The notes under the pieces are model-generated. The model was given only the letters and a program-made list of their open reading frames with translations, was not told the DNA's origin and did not search any database. A stretch of 64,000 nucleotides of DNA from Streptomyces sp. SA15 (lineage in GTDB: Bacteria > Actinomycetota > Actinomycetes > Streptomycetales > Streptomycetaceae): assembly GCF_002291145.1 (NCBI RefSeq), contig NZ_NTGE01000042.1:62001-126000 (forward strand), written 5' to 3'. Shown piece by piece: positions 26,747 to 35,044 of the stretch. Both the position numbers and the translations under genes were made by a program. Numbering within the stretch: position 1 is the first letter of the stretch; each line of letters starts with the position of its first letter.

Positions 26747-28552
26747 ATGCAGAGAAGAAAGCTGGGGAAGGCGCTGGGAACCTTCGTCGCGACGTCCGCG
26801 ATGCTGGCCATACCCGCGTCCGGTGCGCAGGCGTACAACCCGACGGGCGGAATCCTCTACCAGCTCGGAAGCGAACCTTGCCTCAAGGGTCGGGGCAACT
26901 GCGCGATCTACCCGAAGTCGGCGCAGCTGCCGAGCGGACGTCTGGTCGCGTCGTTCGAGAAGTCCACGGTCGTGCCGGAGACGGGCAGCGCCGACAAGCA
27001 GACGCTCCCGGTCCACAAGAGCGACGACCACGGGACGACATGGCAGCCGCTGTCGGAGGTCAAGGCTCCGGCGTACCTCTCCAGTGACGCCAAGTACGCG
27101 AAGTACACGAGCAACTGGACGAACCCGTACCTCTACACGCTTCCGCAGGACGTCGGGAATCTGAAGCAGGGCACGCTGCTCCTCGCGAGTGTCGTGTCGG
27201 GCGACGACTACTACTACAAGGAGCACAAGGCGGCCGCCCCGAACTGGACGCCGTCCAACGACGGAGACCGCAAGGACCTGGCGATCGCCCTGTACTCCAG
27301 CACCGACGAAGGTGCGACGTGGAAGGTCGTCAACGTCATCGCGACCGGCGGCTGGCAGGGCGGCAGCGCGGGCGCGGTCGGGCAGAACATCGCGGGCGCG
27401 AACACGAACAAGCAGGTGGATCCCCTCTGGGAGCCGTACCTGATGGTCCACAAGGGCAAGCTGGTCTGCTACTACTCGGACGAGAACGACTACCTCGGCT
27501 TCGACCCGGCCACCGGCGTCCCCATGCTGGACCCCGCGAACGACACCGCCCCGGATTCCCATGGCCAGATCCTCGTCCACAAGACCTGGGACGGCCGCAG
27601 CGCGAACTGGAGCAATCCCGTCGTCGACGTCGCCGGCCTGACCCAGGACATGGGCGGCGGCAAGACGGAGATCGGCGGAGGGCGGCCCGGCATGACGAAT
27701 GTCGTCCGGACGACGGACGGCAAATGGATGCTCCCCTTCGAGTTCTGGGGCGGCGGGGCCAACACCAGGTACGTGATCGCGGACAGCCCGTTGGAGTTCT
27801 ACCGAGGGTCCCGCACAGGCACGGACATCGCTTCTTTGCCGGTCGACTCCGGTTCCCGCCCTCTCACGAGCGGCGGCAGTCCGGTCGTCATCAGGCTTCC
27901 CGGAGGGCGCCTGGTCTACAACGCCGCAGGCAGCGGCAGCGTCTGGGTCAACGAGAGCGGACGCAGCGACGGCGTCTGGAAGGAGTACCAGACGACCTCG
28001 CGGGCCGGCTACAGCCGCAACCTGCAGTATGTCGAGGGCACCGGCCGCATCGCGATACTCAACAACCAGGGCACGTCTACGCTCGCCTACGCCGAGGTCG
28101 ATCTCGGCCACTCGGACGGCGCCTACTACCAGCTGGTCAACCGCAAGACCGACCAGGTGATCGGCACCGGGAACAACACCAACGACGCGAACCTCGGAAA
28201 CGGAGACGTTCCCGACGTCGTCCTGGAGGACCCCGGTTCGGCGTCGAACCCGGACACCCAGTTCTGGCACGTGGTGGCCGAGCCGAACGGCGGCAAGACT
28301 CTGCTGAACAAGTCGGGCGGCCGCGCGGCAGCCATCTGGACCGGCAACGCGACGGTCGGCCAGCGGATCGGCCAGTGGGTCGACAACAGCGCCACGGGCA
28401 GCTGGAACCTCATCAAGACCGAGGACGGCTTCTACAGATTGCAGTCGGTCAAGAACACGAACCTGTACCTGACCGGTGCCTCCGATGATGCGCCGCTCAC
28501 CTTGCAGAACGCGGTCGGGGACGGCTCGCAGGACTGGGAGCTCGTCGAATAG
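26747..28552 (+). CDS. Secreted beta-propeller exo-glycosidase (GH93 exo-arabinanase-like) with ricin/CBM13 domain
   Basis: Secreted enzyme of 601 aa. A Sec signal peptide (basic start, hydrophobic core, cleavage near AQA at ~30) is followed by a sialidase-fold propeller with Asp-boxes SDDHGTTW and STDEGATW. WEPYLMVHKGKLVCYYSDEN and GGRPGMTNVVRTTDGKW look like family GH93 exo-1,5-alpha-L-arabinanases rather than GH33 sialidases, whose FRIP motif I do not see. Residues ~465-600 form a ricin-type beta-trefoil (QxW repeats), a carbohydrate-binding module. AAAGGAGG precedes the ATG, 28 bp after the beta-galactosidase. Exo-alpha-sialidase remains the alternative call. Confidence 0.75.
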   Translation: MQRRKLGKALGTFVATSAMLAIPASGAQAYNPTGGILYQLGSEPCLKGRGNCAIYPKSAQLPSGRLVASFEKSTVVPETGSADKQTLPVHKSDDHGTTWQPLSEVKAPAYLSSDAKYAKYTSNWTNPYLYTLPQDVGNLKQGTLLLASVVSGDDYYYKEHKAAAPNWTPSNDGDRKDLAIALYSSTDEGATWKVVNVIATGGWQGGSAGAVGQNIAGANTNKQVDPLWEPYLMVHKGKLVCYYSDENDYLGFDPATGVPMLDPANDTAPDSHGQILVHKTWDGRSANWSNPVVDVAGLTQDMGGGKTEIGGGRPGMTNVVRTTDGKWMLPFEFWGGGANTRYVIADSPLEFYRGSRTGTDIASLPVDSGSRPLTSGGSPVVIRLPGGRLVYNAAGSGSVWVNESGRSDGVWKEYQTTSRAGYSRNLQYVEGTGRIAILNNQGTSTLAYAEVDLGHSDGAYYQLVNRKTDQVIGTGNNTNDANLGNGDVPDVVLEDPGSASNPDTQFWHVVAEPNGGKTLLNKSGGRAAAIWTGNATVGQRIGQWVDNSATGSWNLIKTEDGFYRLQSVKNTNLYLTGASDDAPLTLQNAVGDGSQDWELVE

Positions 28553-28563
28553 GCCCCGGCCTC

Positions 28564-28602
28564 TGAGCTTGTCGGGGGACGAGCCGGCCCCCGACAAGCT
28601 CA
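28564..28602 (+). terminator. Strong hairpin terminator of the GH42/GH93 operon
   Basis: Perfect 15-bp inverted repeat TGAGCTTGTCGGGGG / CCCCCGACAAGCTCA (28564-28578 and 28588-28602) with a 9-nt loop, 11 bp after the stop codon. A T-tract is weak (GTTCC), as is usual for Streptomyces terminators. Confidence 0.85.
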
Positions 28603-28800
28603 GTTCCCCAGCGGCGTAACGCGTTCATGTGCGGGACGTGGCAGACGGGCCGGTCAGCTGCTCGGTCGGTTGCCGCGTACCGCGGTGGAGGTGGGTGAGG
28701 CGAGCCGTCCGAGGCGTCAGGACCGGTCTCGGTGGTTCCGTCGGGGTGGACGACCGCGACCTGGTTGATGCCGTTCTGTGCTGCTGACGCCACGTTCTGG

Positions 28801-29421
28801 TCAATGGACTGGTGGCCGATGGGCGGGGCGGTAGTAGGACGCGACGGCTGGCTGGCCCGTGTGGTTGGGGCCGGCGTGCGGGTCGGCGCCCAGGTAGGTG
28901 AAGGGCAGGCTGATGCGGCGCCCGCCCCGCAGGCTGAGGCGGTGGTCGCGGGCCGAGTAGTGGAAGCCGGCAGCGCGCAGTGCTGCCAGGACTGGGCGGG
29001 AGGCGTCGCTGCCGTCGGGTCGCCGCAGCGTCGAGGGGTCGAGATGGGCGACCAGTAGGCCGGTGCCGGTGAGCCAGGAGGCGGCCCGCTCCAGCAGGGC
29101 GAGCCGGTCACTGATGCAGTGCAACCCGTGGACGCAGGTGATCAGGTCGTAGCGGCGCCCTGGGGACCAGAGGCCGAGGTCCGCGGTGATGAGTTCGAGG
29201 CCGTCGGGCAGCGCTGTCGGCAACAGCGGGCCGACCAGGTCCACGCCGGTGATCGCGGCGTGTGGGAGCAGTTGCGCCGCTGCGCGCAGGGCGAGCGCCT
29301 CTCCGCTGCACATGTCCAGCCAAGACGGAGCGGGTCCGCGGCTGTTCAAGAATTCGGCGGGGTCGAAGCCGAGTTCGCGACTGTAGCTGTTGACTCCTGT
29401 CAGGACCCGTTCGCGGTTCAT
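28801..29421 (-). CDS. Class I SAM-dependent methyltransferase
   Basis: Cytoplasmic protein of 206 aa with the class-I methyltransferase pattern. Motif I is WLDMCSGEALALRAA (a D-x-C-S-G-E variant of the usual D-x-G-x-G), followed by ITGVDLVGPLL, LELITADLGLW and YDLITCVHGLHCI. Substrate unknown. ATG 29421 is preferred; GTG 29436 and TTG 29439 extend the same frame. The downstream boundary is clear and about 200 bp separate it from the convergent operon terminator. It has no obvious functional partner. Confidence 0.75.
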   Translation of the reverse strand: MNRERVLTGVNSYSRELGFDPAEFLNSRGPAPSWLDMCSGEALALRAAAQLLPHAAITGVDLVGPLLPTALPDGLELITADLGLWSPGRRYDLITCVHGLHCISDRLALLERAASWLTGTGLLVAHLDPSTLRRPDGSDASRPVLAALRAAGFHYSARDHRLSLRGGRRISLPFTYLGADPHAGPNHTGQPAVASYYRPAHRPPVH

Positions 29422-29444
29422 GATGCTGTTGGCCACCAATGAGC

Positions 29445-29477
29445 GGGGAGCCCGCCGGTCGCCCCGGCGAGCTCCCC
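29445..29477 (-). terminator. Hairpin terminator after the peptidoglycan-binding gene
   Basis: Inverted repeat GGGGAGC (29445-29451) / GCTCCCC (29471-29477), strengthened inside by GCCGG/CCGGC, lies 20 bp beyond the stop of the leftward gene ending at 29497 and just before the methyltransferase gene. Confidence 0.7.
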
Positions 29478-29496
29478 TGGATGCCGTCAGCTGGTG

Positions 29497-29976
29497 TCAG
29501 TGGTGAGGAACGTAGCTGCGGCAGTAGTTGCGGTAGTCGACACCGTTCTTGCCGAAGGCGTCCCCGATGACCTTGTCGCCGGTGTTCTTGCCGACGATGC
29601 CGTCCGCCTTGAGGTTCCGAATGCCCTGGTACCAGGCGACCCAGTCATGCGTGCTCTGACCGAAGACGCCGTCCTCGGTCAGGACGTTCTTGGACGAGTT
29701 GTACCAGCTGCGGTAGACGCTGTTGACCGCGACCTGGACGCACCAGACCCCGTGGCCCTTGTCGCCCTTCTGGAGCACCGCGGGCACGGCGGCCGAGACA
29801 TCGCCCTTCGTCTCCTCGCCCGTCGTACGCAGCTGGGCACGGTCGTCGTGGGCCACGATGCGGGAGCCGGTGGCGGAGGTGTCGTCGGCGGCTGCCAGGG
29901 CCGGTCCGCCGCCGAGTGCGGTGGCGGCGAGGGCGATGGTGGCTGCGCCGAGGGTGAGGCGTCGGGAGGTATTCAT
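29497..29976 (-). CDS. Secreted peptidoglycan-binding (PG_binding_1-like) protein
   Basis: Small exported protein of 159 aa. The signal peptide is basic then hydrophobic (LTLGAATIALAATALGG), with likely cleavage near ALAAA at ~30. Residues ~65-158 form a peptidoglycan-binding fold with repeated substructure: KGHGVWCVQVAVNSVY, LTEDGVFGQSTHDWVAWYQG, LKADGIVGKNTGDKVIGDAF. Two cysteines (WCVQ and NYCRS) could form a disulphide outside the cell. No catalytic domain is attached. ATG 29976 is chosen for its GGGGAA site and proper signal peptide. It may target cell wall during growth or morphogenesis (family inference). Confidence 0.85.
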   Translation of the reverse strand: MNTSRRLTLGAATIALAATALGGGPALAAADDTSATGSRIVAHDDRAQLRTTGEETKGDVSAAVPAVLQKGDKGHGVWCVQVAVNSVYRSWYNSSKNVLTEDGVFGQSTHDWVAWYQGIRNLKADGIVGKNTGDKVIGDAFGKNGVDYRNYCRSYVPHH

Positions 29977-30490
29977 GCGCGTTCCCCGTTCTGTGAGTCG
30001 AGTGCTGGGTGTCGCCGCCGTACGACGTGGTGTGGTGTGCACCGCACCGGGCGGCTCGAACGTTCTCGACGATGCGGGGTGCACCGCCTCCGGGTCCACC
30101 GGCCCCGCTCACATGAGGGCATCGTGGGACACCATGCCCCTGACCTGCGCGTCCCACCCTTTCGGTGACGTAGCGGTGAGAAGGTGGGACACCGCGGTCT
30201 CTGATCCCTGAGCTCGGTGACCACGGTGAGCTCGACTGGTCTCGGTGCGCGATCGACTCGGTGAGCATGCGGGCGCTGAAGGGGGCGAGCTGACGGGCCC
30301 GAATCTGTACGACAGCCGGGCGCTGCGGCCGCTGGTGTGCGGCGTCTCGCCGCAAGGGCGAACACGGCCTCGCATGCGTCGGCATCGCCTCAGCCCTCAG
30401 ATGTCTTCCGGCAGGTTCCCTCGTCAGGTGAGTGGCGTGGCCTCGGCCTGCCGCGCGGTCAGGGCTGAGGTCCGGGCCTGACTCACCACG
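29977..30490. other. Intergenic region, no gene recognised
   Basis: About 510 bp with only short overlapping frames of no recognisable family. Two GAGCTC copies at about 30210-30235 bracket a GGTGACCAC core, but no function can be assigned. It presumably holds the promoter of the leftward peptidoglycan-binding gene. Confidence 0.35.
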
Positions 30491-30901
30491 TCACTTCTCC
30501 TGCATCCAGGCGAGCGTGATGTGCATGTCGCTGAATCGCCAGCCCGCCGGGGTCCGCACGGCAGTGCACGCCGTTCGCAGACCGCTTGTCCGATGGGGCG
30601 CTTCGCCGTTCCGGTAGAAGTACACGAGCTGGTTCGCTGTGGCCTTCGCGCGGTCACCATCCACATGCACCAGCACGTCACCGTGCACGTGTTGCGTGTG
30701 TTCTCCCTCGACCTGGCTTCGCTTCAGGTGGGCGGTCACCTCATCGAGGCCGTGCAGCTCGACCCGCGGCGAGCGCACCACGATGTCGTCGTGATAAACG
30801 GTGGCAGCGTCCTCGTGGCGGCATTCGTCCAGCAGGTTGGCCAGGCGGGCGAACAGGTCGGCGATCTCGGCTCGGTCGGTGGTCCGGGCGGCAGCGGGCA
30901 C
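30491..30901 (-). CDS. SnoaL/NTF2-like protein
   Basis: Cytoplasmic protein of 136 aa with the cone-shaped NTF2 fold: TDRAEIADLFARLANLLDEC helix, ATVYHDDIVVRSP, QLVYFYRNGEAPHRTSGLRT and a C-terminal strand GWRFSDMHITLAWMQ. Members are polyketide cyclases, hydrolases or ligand binders; this one's activity is unknown. GTG 30901 is chosen because AAAGGAG lies 5 bp upstream; the longer frame to 30952 crosses the operator. Divergent from a marR gene, whose operator covers both promoters, so it is probably the repressor's target. Confidence 0.8.
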   Translation of the reverse strand: MPAAARTTDRAEIADLFARLANLLDECRHEDAATVYHDDIVVRSPRVELHGLDEVTAHLKRSQVEGEHTQHVHGDVLVHVDGDRAKATANQLVYFYRNGEAPHRTSGLRTACTAVRTPAGWRFSDMHITLAWMQEK

Positions 30902-30929
30902 GACGACTCCTTTGATGGTTGCTCCAACA

Positions 30930-30971
30930 TTGGCAAGACCAACACTATGCACAGAGTGTTGGTCTTGCCAA
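30930..30971. promoter_or_regulatory. MarR operator (perfect 17-bp inverted repeat)
   Basis: TTGGCAAGACCAACACT (30930-30946) and its exact reverse complement (30955-30971) are separated by 8 bp. Each arm contains its own dyad (TTGG-N5-CCAA), so two repressor dimers could bind. The site sits between the divergent SnoaL-like and MarR genes, within 30 bp of both starts. Confidence 0.85.
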
Positions 30972-30996
30972 CACTCATAGCGCTAGAGTGGTCGCC

Positions 30997-31437
30997 ATGG
31001 AGGAAACCCCCGAGCGTTTGGCAGCGAAGCCGAGTTGGCTGATCACCCAGCTGGCCGTGCATGCCCGCCGACTGGTGTTCGACGGCTTCACCGCTGCCGG
31101 GGCGCGCGGGTATCACTACCGCATCCTGGCGGCACTGCACGAGTTCGGGCCCGCGAGCCAGGCGGAGCTCGGCCGCCGGTGCCGCATCGACCGCAGCGAC
31201 GTAGTGGCGGCCGTCAGCGAACTGGTCGAGCAGGGCTTCGTCGATCGGTCGCCGGACCCGGACCATGGACGGCGCAACAGAGTGACGCTCACCAAGGGCG
31301 GTGTCCGGCAGCTGCAGCGCATGGACGGGGTCCTCGATCAGGTGCAGGACGACCTGCTCAAACCGCTGTCGGCCGAGGACCGGCAGACTCTGACCCGCCT
31401 GCTCAGCCGAGTTCTTGCCCAGCACGAACCGGAATGA
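30997..31437 (+). CDS. MarR-family transcriptional regulator
   Basis: Winged-helix regulator of 146 aa. The recognition region is GPASQAELGRRCRIDRSDVV and the wing is DPDHGRRNRVTLTKGG, ending with a dimerisation helix. ATG 30997 is chosen; TAGAGT lies 7 bp upstream, so the message could be almost leaderless. The in-frame extension to 30919 crosses the operator and is not real. It likely represses itself and the divergent SnoaL-like gene in response to a small phenolic or oxidant ligand (family inference). Confidence 0.9.
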   Translation: MEETPERLAAKPSWLITQLAVHARRLVFDGFTAAGARGYHYRILAALHEFGPASQAELGRRCRIDRSDVVAAVSELVEQGFVDRSPDPDHGRRNRVTLTKGGVRQLQRMDGVLDQVQDDLLKPLSAEDRQTLTRLLSRVLAQHEPE

Positions 31438-32062
31438 CTGCCGTTCTCGCTCGACCCCGGATGGGCTCCGAGACAGCTTGCTGACGGTGCATCCGGATCC
31501 AGATGGCCTCGGCCCGCAGCGTAGCCGCGATGACGCCAAGTGAGACCAGCTCTGAAGCGACTCACACGCGGGAAGCCGGCATCACAGGGGACCGCGATGT
31601 CGCGCCCGGTGCGTAGGGAGAAGGCGCTCGCGGTGCTTGAGGCGGTGGATGCGGGGGAGCGGAAGTACGGTGGGCGGGGCCCGACTCGGCCTGCGCGGTC
31701 ACGACCTGCTGGTCTACGCCCGCGTCCGGCCCAGGCCCGCCCCCGGCTCGCCGGGTGCGGGCCGGCTGCTTCGGCTGGCGCCGTCGCAGATGACGGCCCT
31801 GCGCCAGTTCGTCAGCCTCGTCGACCAGTTGAAGGTGCCGCCCGCGGACGGGCTGGCGGACCAGGTGCCGGCGGCGCGGCTTGATCGTGGGGTCAAGCGG
31901 TGGTTGTAGCTGTATTTGACGGAAGAGTAGGTGGAGTCGGTTACGTACGGGTTCTGGCTGCACCGGATGACCGGGTCCGCCAGGGAAGCCAACCGCTTCG
32001 CCGGCGACTACGGCACACCGGCACAGATGTCATCAGCGCTGTACGTCCTTCCCCAAGATTAA
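31438..32062. other. Low-coding region with possible gene remnants before tap
   Basis: About 600 bp without a confident gene. Two pieces look protein-like but are short and in different frames. One is a frame starting ATG at ~31598 (MSRPVRREKALAVLEAVDAG) that would need a frameshift to continue as LRQFVSLVDQLKVPPADGLA. The other is a 43-codon frame, GTG 31931 to TAA 32062 (SVTYGFWLHRMTGSAREANR). They may be parts of one decayed gene. No family recognised. Confidence 0.3.
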
Positions 32063-32129
32063 ATCCACAGCTAATAATTTGGCTAAAAGCAGGGATAATT
32101 TCTGCTAGAATGTGGGTTGGAGGTGGCGT
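32063..32129 (+). promoter_or_regulatory. AT-rich promoter region of tap
   Basis: A sharply AT-rich stretch in a ~70% GC region precedes tap. TAGAAT (32106-32111) is a good -10 box, 18 bp before the start. AGCAG (32088-32092) / CTGCT (32102-32106) is a small dyad overlapping the -10 box. No clear -35 at standard spacing is seen. Confidence 0.5.
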
Positions 32130-34370
32130 ATGCCGGACCGGCCGAATCAGGATGAGCTGTTCGCAGCGGTGGACGAACTGCTGGCGGGTGAGCCGGAGTT
32201 GCCGGCGCCGGGGGAGAGGGCCCGGCTGCGTGAGGCGGCGGGCGTTACGCAGGCCCGGCTGGCTCAGGTGCTGCGGACGACGACGCAGACGGTGAAGAAC
32301 TGGGAGAACGGCAGGTCCGAGCCACGCACGCCACGCCGTGAGGCGTATCTGCGGCTGCTGGAAGGCTGGGCGGCGAAGCACCCGGCCGAACCGGCCACCG
32401 AGCCCGTACCAAAGACCTTCACCGGGCCCACGCCCGCACCGGAGCAGCCTGCGTCCGGCGGCAGGAGTGCTGACGATGCGGCGTCTGGGCCCGGGAGCTC
32501 CGCGCGCCTCCACCGGCCTGCTTCTGCTGCGCCCCGTCCGGCGGGGGCGGTGAGGCCGGCGTCGACGTCACGGCGTCCGTCGCGGGCGAAGGCGGCCGCG
32601 CCCGCGGTCGATGCCCGATTCCCGCACGGGCCTCTCGCCGTGCTGGACGGGGACGGCACCGCGTACTGCCTGGGCGGAGTGCTGCTGGAGTGCCCGGCTA
32701 CGACGATGGCGCAGTTGGTGGAGTGGGTGCTGAAGGAGTCGGGGATCGGTGCGGCGCGGCTGCACCGGCATGGCAAGGACTCCGACCCACTGATCGTGCT
32801 GACCGCCTCGGCCGCCGCCCGGTTCGGTCTGCCGGAGCAGCTGGAGGACCGCCGGGGCCTGCGCCTGGCGGAGGACCACCCGGTCGTCAGGCAACTGGCC
32901 AAGGCGAAGTGGAAGCTGACTCAGCGTGGGTTCGGCCCGTGGCCGCGGATCTACCGGCCCGCGCGGAGCGGCCAACGGCAGTGCGTGCAACTGGCGATCC
33001 TGCCGTGGGACGCCCTGGACACCCGCGCCTGGGGCGACGCCGCCCAGCTGCACCCCGCCGACCTCGCCCGCGTCCTCGGCGTGTTCGCGACCCGGGTGCT
33101 CACCCCGCGCGGCTCCACCGCGGTGACCGGCCTGGAGCTGATGACCACACTGCGACCGCCGACCCGGCCGGTCAAGGACGAGGCGACCGGCGAGTGGGTC
33201 TCTGGCCCCCACCCCGGGGCGCTGACGAAGCCGGTGGACCCGGCGCCTCCGGAGGCCCCGCCCGAGCATCCGGTCGCGCAGGGCTGGGAGCGCGGGTTCC
33301 TCGATGAGGAGGCCTACCAGTGGGTGCGCGACCCGCAGCTGCTCATCGATGAGGAGTGCCTGCTGCCCTACGCGGTGGGCATCGACATCAACACCGCCTT
33401 CCTCGCGGCTGCCGCCCGCCTCACCGTCGGCCTGTCGGAACCGGTGCACCACACCGCGCCCGTGTTCGACAAGAAGGCCCCCGGCACGTGGCTCGTGGAC
33501 CTCTCCCACATCGAGCCGGACCCGCGCCTGCCCAACCCCTTCACTCCCAGCGGACAGCGTCCCGAGGGGCCCGGCTGGTACACCACCCCCACCCTCGCCT
33601 ACGCGGAGGAACTCGGCTGCGAAGTGCGCCCGATCGAGGCGTACCTGCGTGAGGAGACGGGTGCGTATCTGGATCCGTGGCACGACCGGCTCAAGGACGC
33701 CTACCTCACCACCACCGCCGACATGGGCATCCCCGCCGACAAGGACACCAACCCGGTGGCGTTCCTGGACGCGATGGCGCTGCACAAGACATGTGCGGCC
33801 GCCGACGAGACCCACCTCGACGGCCTGCGCGCGGCACTCGCCGAACTGCCCGCAGGCCGCGCCGACATGAGCGACGAGGACCTGGCCGCCTTGGTGCGCC
33901 GGCACCGGCAGGGCGCGATGGTGCTGGCGGCGGTCAAGTCGACGGTCAAGGGCGGCATCGGCAAGCTCCGTGAACGGCCCCAGGGCCGTCACTACCGTGA
34001 CGGGGAGCGCTGGCCCGCCCTGGAGCGCCCCACCTGGCGGCCCGACATCCGCGCCGCGGTCATCGCCAAGGCCCGGGTGAACATGCACCGCAAGATGGCC
34101 AAGCTCGCCGCCCTGACCGGCCAGTACCCCCTCGCGGTCCTCTCGGACTGCGTCGTCTACGCCAGCCGTGGCCCCTCCCCACTGGACTTCCTGCCGTCCA
34201 ACGGCGACGGCACCCCCGTCTACGGCACCTTCCGCCTCGGCGCGAACCCCGGCTTCTGCAAGATCGAGGGTGTCCAGGAGATGGCCTGGGCCGTCGACCT
34301 GATGGAGCAGGGCTACAACCCCGCCCGCCACATCAAGGGCGGCGACGCCGTCCTGGACGAAGGGGAGTAG
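32130..34370 (+). CDS. tap: Telomere-associated protein Tap
   Basis: Protein of 746 aa needed to replicate the ends of linear Streptomyces replicons. In known systems Tap binds folded telomeric single strands and recruits the terminal protein. An N-terminal XRE-like helix-turn-helix (~25-85; REAAGVTQARLAQVLRTTTQ, TVKNWENGRSEPRTPRREAY) is followed by a Pro/Ala-rich linker (~85-165) and a large conserved body (~170-745) with GIDINTAFLAAAARLTVGL and YPLAVLSDCVVYA. ATG 32130 has GGAGG upstream. tpg begins 3 bp after the stop; this order and the sequence together make the call firm. Confidence 0.92.
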   Translation: MPDRPNQDELFAAVDELLAGEPELPAPGERARLREAAGVTQARLAQVLRTTTQTVKNWENGRSEPRTPRREAYLRLLEGWAAKHPAEPATEPVPKTFTGPTPAPEQPASGGRSADDAASGPGSSARLHRPASAAPRPAGAVRPASTSRRPSRAKAAAPAVDARFPHGPLAVLDGDGTAYCLGGVLLECPATTMAQLVEWVLKESGIGAARLHRHGKDSDPLIVLTASAAARFGLPEQLEDRRGLRLAEDHPVVRQLAKAKWKLTQRGFGPWPRIYRPARSGQRQCVQLAILPWDALDTRAWGDAAQLHPADLARVLGVFATRVLTPRGSTAVTGLELMTTLRPPTRPVKDEATGEWVSGPHPGALTKPVDPAPPEAPPEHPVAQGWERGFLDEEAYQWVRDPQLLIDEECLLPYAVGIDINTAFLAAAARLTVGLSEPVHHTAPVFDKKAPGTWLVDLSHIEPDPRLPNPFTPSGQRPEGPGWYTTPTLAYAEELGCEVRPIEAYLREETGAYLDPWHDRLKDAYLTTTADMGIPADKDTNPVAFLDAMALHKTCAAADETHLDGLRAALAELPAGRADMSDEDLAALVRRHRQGAMVLAAVKSTVKGGIGKLRERPQGRHYRDGERWPALERPTWRPDIRAAVIAKARVNMHRKMAKLAALTGQYPLAVLSDCVVYASRGPSPLDFLPSNGDGTPVYGTFRLGANPGFCKIEGVQEMAWAVDLMEQGYNPARHIKGGDAVLDEGE

Positions 34371-34373
34371 GCC

Positions 34374-34964
34374 ATGGTGCGCCGTATCCGCCCGGAAGGC
34401 GCCGACGTCGACGACGCCCTCATCAACGAGGCCGTCGACCGCGCCGGCGAGGAAGTCTTCACCCGCCAGCCGCCCAAGACCCTCAAGGGCCGCATCAACT
34501 TCCTGCTGGGGAAGCTGAAGACGACCAAGGCGGTCGCCCAGGAACTGGGTATCACCCAGCGCTCCGTGGAGCGCTACCGCACCGGCGAGCGCAAGCACCC
34601 GCCCAAGGCGATCGCCGATCGGATCGAGGCAGCCGTGCGCGCCCGCTGGCAGCCGAAGGTCCGTGACCGGCGCCGTCGGCAGGCCGCCGCTGCGACCGGG
34701 ATCACCGTGGAAGCCCGCGCCCGCTTCGGCTATACCGCGCCCATCGGCACCACCGACGACGGCCGCATGCGCCGTATCACCGTCCACCTGCCCGCCGAGT
34801 ACGCCCGGCGTCTCTTCGACGCCCAGCGGGGCGTCGGCGCGCAGAGCCCCAATGAGGTCATCGCCGAAGGCCTCCAGGAGGTGTACTTCAAGGACCACGG
34901 ACGCCGCGCCGACCAGCTTGAGGTCGAATTCACCAACATCGACTACATCGACGTCGCCTTCTGA
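34374..34964 (+). CDS. tpg: Telomere terminal protein Tpg
   Basis: Terminal protein of 196 aa that caps 5' ends of linear Streptomyces DNA and primes end patching. It has the family's helix-turn-helix (AVAQELGITQRSVERYRTG, ~60-78), a basic stretch RARWQPKVRDRRRRQ, and the conserved FGYTAPIGTTDDGRMRRITV. The C-terminus is NEVIAEGLQEVYFKDHGRRA and DYIDVAF. It is slightly longer than the ~185-aa archetype. ATG 34374 has GGGGAG in the end of tap. The gene is intact at its 3' end although the left end of a Tn7-like element begins 36 bp after its stop. Confidence 0.94.
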   Translation: MVRRIRPEGADVDDALINEAVDRAGEEVFTRQPPKTLKGRINFLLGKLKTTKAVAQELGITQRSVERYRTGERKHPPKAIADRIEAAVRARWQPKVRDRRRRQAAAATGITVEARARFGYTAPIGTTDDGRMRRITVHLPAEYARRLFDAQRGVGAQSPNEVIAEGLQEVYFKDHGRRADQLEVEFTNIDYIDVAF

Positions 34965-34995
34965 GCTGAGCCGACGTCGGCCTGCGGTCGCCACC

Positions 34996-34999
34996 TCCA
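34996..34999. repeat. Left copy of candidate target-site duplication (TCCA)
   Basis: TCCA immediately precedes the left transposon end and recurs immediately after the right end (43729-43732). Tn7 makes 5-bp duplications; only four bases match here (5-mers CTCCA and TCCAT). The duplication is therefore either 4 bp, decayed, or chance. Confidence 0.55.
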
Positions 35000-35044
35000 T
35001 GAGCCGAAGCGCGATAGTTGTCACATAGGCAGGCTTGTTGTCAC
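35000..35044. repeat. Left transposon end with two TnsB-like sites
   Basis: Terminal TGAGCCGAAGC (35000-35010), then AGTTGTCAC (35016-35024) and a second TTGTCAC (35038-35044). Sites are in the same orientation, about 20 bp apart, as expected for transposase binding repeats. Confidence 0.75.

Noticed and set aside
28497-29111. Alternative leftward frame across the methyltransferase gene
   Set aside because: Ser/Thr/Pro-rich shadow of the real frame and runs through the operon terminator.
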